A DNA stretch of 64,000 nt from Mesorhizobium qingshengii (GTDB taxonomy: Bacteria; Pseudomonadota; Alphaproteobacteria; Rhizobiales; Rhizobiaceae), in NCBI RefSeq assembly GCF_900103325.1, contig NZ_FMXM01000018.1, forward strand, positions 88,242 to 152,241, written 5' to 3'. Positions 59,924 through 64,000 of the stretch are shown here, piece after piece (position 1 is the stretch's first letter; each line of letters begins with the position of its first letter). The notes under the pieces are model-generated. The model was not told where the DNA came from and searched no databases. It saw nothing but the letters and a program-made list of their open reading frames with translations. The translations under genes were made by a program, and so were the position numbers.

Positions 59924-60918
59924 TGTCCGTCGCCGAGACCCTCGCTGCCGTCAGGCCGCGTTCAAGCCGGGCCGTCGCGTTCCTTGTCTTTGCCATCGCC
60001 ATCGCGCTGATCGCGGCGACGCCCTTCCTGCCCAACTACTACATCCGCGTCATCGACAGCCTGCTGATCTACATCCTGCTCGGCATCGGCCTGAATATCG
60101 TCATCGGCTATACCGGCTTGCTCGATCTCGGCTTCGTCGCCTTCTATGCGGTCGGTGCATACAGCTACGCACTGCTCGCCAGCCCCCAACTCGACCTGCA
60201 TTTGCCCTTCCTGCTCATTCTGCTCGTCGCCGCCTGCCTTGGCGCGATCACGGGCATTTTGCTTGGCATTCCGGTGTTGAGGCTGCGCGGCGACTATCTT
60301 GCCATCGTCACGCTCGGTTTTGGCGAGATCGTCCGCATCATCATCAACAATCTCGACTGGCTCACCGGCGGGCCGAAGGGCATAGCCCGCCTCGACAAGG
60401 CTTCGATCCTCGGCATCCAAATCGCGCGGCCCGTCGACTTCTTCTGGCTCTTGCTTGTTGTCGTGCTGCTGGCCGGACTTGTGGCCTGGCGGCTGGAGCG
60501 CTCCATCCTCGGCAAGGCCTGGGCAGCGATCCGAGAAGACCAGGACGCCGCGCGCGGTATCGGCATCAATACGACCAACGCCAAGCTTGCCGCCTTCGCC
60601 ACCTCCGCGACCATCGGTTCGATCGCTGGAGCAATCTTCGGTGCCTCCCAGCGCTTCGTCAGCCCGGAAAGCTTCACGCTTCAGGAATCCGTGCTGATCG
60701 TGCTGATGATCGTGGTCGGCGGCATCGGCAACATTCTCGGCATCGTCGCCGGTGCCGCGATCCTGATCCTGTTGCCGGAAGTGCTTCGCGAATTCGCCGA
60801 ATGGCGCATCCTGTTCCTCGGGCTGTTGATGATCTTCCTGATCATCGTGCGCCCGGCCGGCATCGTTCCGCGCAGCTTCGGGCCAGACAAGCTCATCCGG
60901 AGGCTGATCGGCAAATGA
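59923..60918 (+). CDS. branched-chain amino acid-type ABC permease (LivM-like)
   Basis: This is a 331-residue permease with GIGLNIVIGYTGLLDLGFVAFYAVGAY near residue 46, GDYLAIVTLGFGEIVRIIINN near 125 and MIVVGGIGNILGIVAGAAIL near 265. The first ATG overlaps the livH stop by one base, and its stop overlaps the ATPase start by four. It pairs with LivH. Confidence 0.92.
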   Translation: MSVAETLAAVRPRSSRAVAFLVFAIAIALIAATPFLPNYYIRVIDSLLIYILLGIGLNIVIGYTGLLDLGFVAFYAVGAYSYALLASPQLDLHLPFLLILLVAACLGAITGILLGIPVLRLRGDYLAIVTLGFGEIVRIIINNLDWLTGGPKGIARLDKASILGIQIARPVDFFWLLLVVVLLAGLVAWRLERSILGKAWAAIREDQDAARGIGINTTNAKLAAFATSATIGSIAGAIFGASQRFVSPESFTLQESVLIVLMIVVGGIGNILGIVAGAAILILLPEVLREFAEWRILFLGLLMIFLIIVRPAGIVPRSFGPDKLIRRLIGK

Positions 60919-61745
60919 CCCTGGTCTTTGACAGACTGCGCAAGGAATATGGCCAGGTCGTCGCCATCGATGACGTAACGGCCTCTTTCGCCCCTGGACT
61001 GATCCATGGTGTGATCGGACCCAACGGCGCCGGCAAGTCGACGCTCATCAACATGACCGCCGGCTCCTACACCGTCTCCTCCGGATCGATCGTACTCGAC
61101 GGAAAACGCCTCGACAGGCTCAAGAAATATCAGATCGCCAATTCGGGAGTCGCCCGCACCTACCAGAACATCCGTCTCTTCGACCAGATGACGACGCTCG
61201 AAAACCTCGAGGTCTGCTTTTATCCGACCGATGTCGGCGGCACCTGGAAAGAAGTGCTGTGGCCGCCCTATGCCTCGTCCCGGCGCGACCGTCGGCGCGA
61301 GAAATGCATGGAGATCTTGCGTTTCTTCGATCTGCAAGGCCATGCCGACGCGGAAGCAGGCAGCCTGCCCTATGGCCGGCAGCGCATGCTGGAAATCGCC
61401 CGCGCGCTGGTTTGCAATCCGCGTGTGCTGCTGCTTGACGAGCCCGCCGCCGGGCTGAACCATCACGAGACGGCGGAATTGACCGCCAGGCTCGCCGCCC
61501 AGCGTTCGCCCGACCGGATCACGATCATCGTGGAGCACGACATGGATCTGGTCATGGCGCTCTGCGACAACATCATCGTCATGCATCACGGAAAGCTGCT
61601 TTTTCAGGGCACACCCGCCGAGGTGCAGGCCAGCACCGACGTCCAACTCGCCTATCTGGGAACCGCCAATGACATCGACGACATCCGAGCCGCTGCTCAG
61701 GATCGCCGGGCTCAGCTCGGGATACGGACGCGTCGGCGTTCTTGA
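60915..61745 (+). CDS. branched-chain amino acid-type ABC ATPase (LivG-like)
   Basis: This 276-residue ATPase has Walker A GPNGAGKST near residue 35, the LivG mark GVARTYQNIRLFDQMTTLENLEV, LPYGRQRMLEIARA in place of the usual LSGGQ and Walker B VLLLDEPAAGLNHHE. The last 25 codons overlap the next gene in a different frame, which extends the C-terminus with DDIRAAAQDRRAQLGIRTRRRS. Confidence 0.9.
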   Translation: MTLVFDRLRKEYGQVVAIDDVTASFAPGLIHGVIGPNGAGKSTLINMTAGSYTVSSGSIVLDGKRLDRLKKYQIANSGVARTYQNIRLFDQMTTLENLEVCFYPTDVGGTWKEVLWPPYASSRRDRRREKCMEILRFFDLQGHADAEAGSLPYGRQRMLEIARALVCNPRVLLLDEPAAGLNHHETAELTARLAAQRSPDRITIIVEHDMDLVMALCDNIIVMHHGKLLFQGTPAEVQASTDVQLAYLGTANDIDDIRAAAQDRRAQLGIRTRRRS

Positions 61746-62418
61746 AGACATAAACATCGACGCCGATCCGCACGAGATCGTCGTTGTTCTCGGCCCGAAT
61801 GGCGCCGGCAAGACGACGCTGCTCAACTCCATCTCCGGCGTTGCGCGTCCGACTGCCGGCAGCATCACCTTCGAAGGGCGCGACATCGCCGGCATGCGGC
61901 CGGAGCAAGTGGTGCGTCTCGGCATTACCCATTGCCCGGAAGGCCGCCAGATCTTCCAGCGGCTGACGGTGGAAGAAAATCTGGTCGCCGCCCATATCGG
62001 CCGGGGCGGCAAGAGCTTTGAAGCGCTACGCGCCGAGGCCTTCGATCTCTTTCCGGTGCTGAAGGAGCGGCGCAATGGCATGGCGAGCCGCATGTCCGGC
62101 GGCCAGCAGCAGATGCTTGCGATTGGTCGGGCGCTGATGGCCGAGCCGAAACTTCTGATGCTCGATGAACCGTCCCTCGGCCTTGCTCCGAAGATCGTTC
62201 ACCAGATCTTCCGCATCATCCTCGACCTGTCGCGCAACGGCATTTCCATCCTGCTTGTCGAGCAGAACGTTCAGCTCGCGCTTGAATGCGGCGACTACGC
62301 CTATCTGCTGAACACCGGCAAAGTGAAGCTTCACGCCCCTGCACAGGAAATGGCCGAGCATTCCGCGTTGAGCGAGCACTATCTCGGCGGGGCAAACACG
62401 GACGTTCTTCATGTTTGA
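61669..62418 (+). CDS. branched-chain amino acid-type ABC ATPase (LivF-like)
   Basis: This 249-residue ATPase has Walker A GPNGAGKTT, the LivF mark GITHCPEGRQIFQRLTVEENL, signature MSGGQQQMLAIGRA and Walker B LLMLDEPSLGLAP. The start lies 77 bases inside livG, unusually deep, but the N-terminal part SEPLLRIAGLSSGYGRVGVLEDI is needed for the first strands, so the overlap is real. The end overlaps the oxidase gene by 8 bases. Confidence 0.9.
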   Translation: MTSTTSEPLLRIAGLSSGYGRVGVLEDINIDADPHEIVVVLGPNGAGKTTLLNSISGVARPTAGSITFEGRDIAGMRPEQVVRLGITHCPEGRQIFQRLTVEENLVAAHIGRGGKSFEALRAEAFDLFPVLKERRNGMASRMSGGQQQMLAIGRALMAEPKLLMLDEPSLGLAPKIVHQIFRIILDLSRNGISILLVEQNVQLALECGDYAYLLNTGKVKLHAPAQEMAEHSALSEHYLGGANTDVLHV

Positions 62419-63700
62419 GGTCGACTGGAAGACGCCGCATCTCTGGCGCAAGACCGCGAATTTTCGTCAGACGGCACCGGCGCTCAAGGGTGATTTGAAG
62501 ACCGATGTCCTGATCGTCGGCGGGGGCTTCACCGGCATGGCCGCGGCACTCGGAGCGCGCGACAGCGGCGTCGATGTCATCCTCCTCGAAGGTAACGAGA
62601 TCGGTTCGGCGGCGTCCGGCCGCAACAACGGCCTCGTCATTTCACACCATTCCAAGGCATCACCTTCGGAGTTCGAGGCAGCATACGGAAAGACCATAGG
62701 CACCCGCTACAACCGCATGGTGGCGGATGCGGCGGGCGTAGCCTTCGGCCTGATGCAGCGTTTCAACATCGATGCGCACCAGGTGCAGGAAGGCTGGATC
62801 CAGCCCGCGCACACCGAGGCGACGCTTACCCGCACGCGCCAGTTCTACGAGGAATGGAAGGCCTTCGGCGCGAATGTCTCCAGCCTTGACCGCGCCGAAG
62901 CCACCGCACGCATCGGCAGTCCCTATCTCGGCGGCTGGATGGTTCACAATTCAGGCCATATCAATCCGTTTGCCATGACCATCGGCCTTGCGGACGCGCT
63001 GGAGCGCGAAGGCGTGACTATTTGCGAGAACTCCCGTGCAACGCGGATCGAGAAGGAGGGAGGCGGCTGGCGCGTCTTCACCGCGTCGGGAAGCGTCACC
63101 GCACCCGAGGTCGTGCTGGCGACCAACGCGCTGACCGGCGACATATGGCCAGAGCTCAAGAAGACGCTGGTGCCGCTCAAGGTGTTCCAGGCGGCGACCA
63201 ACCCGCTGCCGCAGGACGTGCGCGCGAAAATCCTTGTCGGCAATCCGGCCGTATCCGACATGCGCAACGACATCCGCTATTTCCACTATGACCGCGACAA
63301 TCGGCTGGTCAGCGGCGGTACGCATACATTCTGGTTTGACGAAGCCGATCGCGGCCGGACCAAGGTCTCGCGCATGCTGGGCAAGGCATTTCCGGCGTTT
63401 GGCGGCGCGCCGGAGATGGTGGAATATTGGCACGGGACTTTCGCGGTGGTGCCTGACCGCAGGCCGCGCCTTTATCGCCTAGCGCCCGGCCTTGTGTTTG
63501 GTGGCGTCTATTCCGGCCGTGGCGTGGCACTTTCGATGTCGCTTGGCCAGGACATCGGCCGCTGGGCAGCAGGCCGGCGTACGGACGGGCAGATGCCGCT
63601 GCCGGTCACCAACATGAAACCGGTCCCGTTCCATCCGATCGCGGTGCAGGTCGCCAACCGTATGCACGCCTGGAATCGCTTGCAGGATCAAGGCTCTTAG
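62411..63700 (+). CDS. DAO-family FAD-dependent amine/amino-acid oxidoreductase
   Basis: This 429-residue flavoprotein is of the PuuB/DAO type. The FAD motif is VLIVGGGFTGMAAALGARDSGVDVILLEGNEIGSAASGRNNG at residues about 34-75, with Ser/Gly-rich contacts to the flavin, and the C-terminal dinucleotide part is LAPGLVFGGVYSGRGVALSMSLGQDIGRW. Such enzymes oxidise secondary or primary amines, releasing an aldehyde or imine. Its overlap with livF links substrate import and first oxidation. A strong hairpin follows the stop. Confidence 0.85.
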   Translation: MFEVDWKTPHLWRKTANFRQTAPALKGDLKTDVLIVGGGFTGMAAALGARDSGVDVILLEGNEIGSAASGRNNGLVISHHSKASPSEFEAAYGKTIGTRYNRMVADAAGVAFGLMQRFNIDAHQVQEGWIQPAHTEATLTRTRQFYEEWKAFGANVSSLDRAEATARIGSPYLGGWMVHNSGHINPFAMTIGLADALEREGVTICENSRATRIEKEGGGWRVFTASGSVTAPEVVLATNALTGDIWPELKKTLVPLKVFQAATNPLPQDVRAKILVGNPAVSDMRNDIRYFHYDRDNRLVSGGTHTFWFDEADRGRTKVSRMLGKAFPAFGGAPEMVEYWHGTFAVVPDRRPRLYRLAPGLVFGGVYSGRGVALSMSLGQDIGRWAAGRRTDGQMPLPVTNMKPVPFHPIAVQVANRMHAWNRLQDQGS

Positions 63701-63721
63701 AGCCCTTAGCGGGCTTCAAAA

Positions 63722-63745
63722 CCAAAAAGCCTGTCGGCTTTTTGG
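63722..63745. terminator. perfect hairpin after the oxidase gene
   Basis: CCAAAAAGCC pairs with GGCTTTTTGG around TGTC (10 perfect pairs), with TTTTTTT a little downstream (63755-63761). It can end transcription of the importer/oxidase operon and, in the other direction, read-through from the tRNA-like end at 63761-63787. Confidence 0.75.
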
Positions 63746-63760
63746 CTGGGCCGGTTTTTT

Positions 63761-63787
63761 TGTATTTGGTAGCGGGGACAGGATTTG
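63761..63787. repeat. 27-base direct repeat, copy A (tRNA 3'-end-like)
   Basis: TGTATTTGGTAGCGGGGACAGGATTTG matches 63900-63926 at 25 of 27 positions. On the minus strand it reads as the T-arm/acceptor end of a tRNA (CCTGTCCCCGCTACCA). Only this short piece of tRNA is present, consistent with an old duplication or a recombination footprint. Confidence 0.6.
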
Positions 63788-63860
63788 TCGTTGTCCCGCG
63801 GCGTCGTCTGACGCCTCCTTGCGGGCCCCTGAGCCGGAGCAAATCGATGGCCACCGTGGG

Positions 63861-63908
63861 CCAGATACAAGAACAGCCCGGGCTGAGCCGGGCTGTTCTT
63901 GTATCTGG
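63861..63908. terminator. 21-base perfect inverted repeat at the tRNA 3' end
   Basis: CCAGATACAAGAACAGCCCGG (63861-63881) is the exact reverse complement of 63888-63908, with a 6-base loop. The right arm includes the CCA complement of the tRNA-fMet remnant. Read on the minus strand it would be the transcription terminator of that tRNA. Confidence 0.75.
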
Positions 63909-63948
63909 TTGCGGGGACAGGATTTGAACCTGTGACCTTCAGGTTATG
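63906..63948 (-). pseudogene. 3' half of an initiator tRNA (tRNA-fMet, CAT), without a matching 5' half
   Basis: The minus strand reads from the anticodon CAT through TAACCTGAAGGTCACAGG and TTCAAATCCTG to the acceptor CCCCGCAACCA, the 3' half of tRNA-fMet with intact T-arm and CCA. The bases 5' of it (GGTAGCTCCTCGTCCTGCGGAC) resemble the D-loop segment GGTAGCTCGTC but cannot pair in the anticodon stem, and the acceptor 5' strand is missing within the window. It is thus either a pseudo-tRNA or an attachment-site half left by an integrative element. Confidence 0.6.
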
Positions 63949-64000
63949 GTCCGCAGGACGAGGAGCTACCTTGCCCAGTATCGGCTTGCGCCGATGCGCC

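Noticed and set aside
61669..61745. 77-base overlap of livG and livF as a possible frameshift
   Set aside because: Both frames encode complete ATPases with all motifs, so the overlap looks natural: livG has a short unrelated C-terminal extension.
63742..63927. 61-residue ORF (and an antisense 82-residue ORF) across the region after the oxidase
   Set aside because: Both run through the hairpins and tRNA-like repeats and have no conserved features.
63906..63984. A complete tRNA-fMet gene
   Set aside because: The 3' half is intact, but the 5' half does not supply the acceptor strand or the anticodon 5' stem, so I call only a 3' half.
1..64000. CRISPR arrays, rRNA genes, insertion sequences or transposases
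   Set aside because: No regularly spaced direct repeats, rRNA-like stretches or transposase motifs were found by reading the sequence.

Overview
The window is a high-GC, densely packed chromosomal segment. It looks like a soil alphaproteobacterium of the Rhizobiales, most likely Mesorhizobium or a close relative. This is inferred from the phn/pho phosphonate gene set, the wealth of ABC transporters, and rhizobial-type palindromic intergenic repeats. There is no rRNA, no CRISPR array and no insertion sequence. The only RNA-gene trace is a tRNA-fMet 3' half at the right edge.

Layout. (1) 1-1.3 kb: the tail of a sugar ABC permease and a zinc-dependent polyol/sugar-acid dehydrogenase. (2) 1.5-13.2 kb: a carbon-phosphorus lyase island. 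Divergent phnF faces phnG-H-I-J-K-L, followed by a hexapeptide transferase, a 2H-phosphoesterase (DUF1868) and the phnC-D-E-E importer (the phoCDET type). Pho-box-like repeats and a PhnF-type operator precede the genes. phnM and phnN are absent from the window. (3) 13.3-21 kb: a sugar or sugar-acid block with three TIM-barrel epimerases, a Gfo/Idh/MocA dehydrogenase, an enolase-superfamily dehydratase, a FadR-type GntR regulator and a 2-hydroxyacid dehydrogenase. (4) 21-25.7 kb: unrelated single genes (secreted protein, amidase, GFA enzyme, MFS exporter, AraC regulator). (5) 25.7-31.5 kb: a CUT1 sugar importer with two ATPases and a small membrane protein. (6) 31.8-36.4 kb: TetR, a split Tm-1-like pair, a cupin and an M24 peptidase. 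(7) 36.7-42 kb: a peptide/nickel-type ABC importer. (8) 42-43.9 kb: an ATC-hydrolase-like protein, a DeoR regulator and a LysR remnant.

(9) 43.9-63.7 kb is the most unusual region, a catabolic regulon. A flavin dehydrogenase is divergent from cupin, aspartate-dehydrogenase-like, alpha/beta-hydrolase and a single-chain cobalamin mutase. These are followed by E1alpha, E1beta and an E2-like lipoyl/hydrolase protein, a NIPSNAP protein, a DUF3830-like protein, a 3-hydroxyacyl-CoA-dehydrogenase-like enzyme, an SDR, a ProC-like reductase, a GntR/FCD regulator, a complete branched-chain-amino-acid-type ABC importer and a DAO-type oxidase. The palindrome AGTGTCGACACT or its GTGTCGACAC core occurs at four places (45.6, 49.6, 56.8 and 57.6 kb), exactly at the promoters of these transcription units, which ties them into one unit. 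The substrate is unknown; an amino-acid-like compound is inferred.

A second operator family, TGGT-N3-ACCA, lies in the intergenic regions of the sugar epimerases, the sugar importer and the M24/peptide-importer pair. It suggests that the FadR-type regulator at 19.3 kb, or a relative, coordinates dispersed operons.
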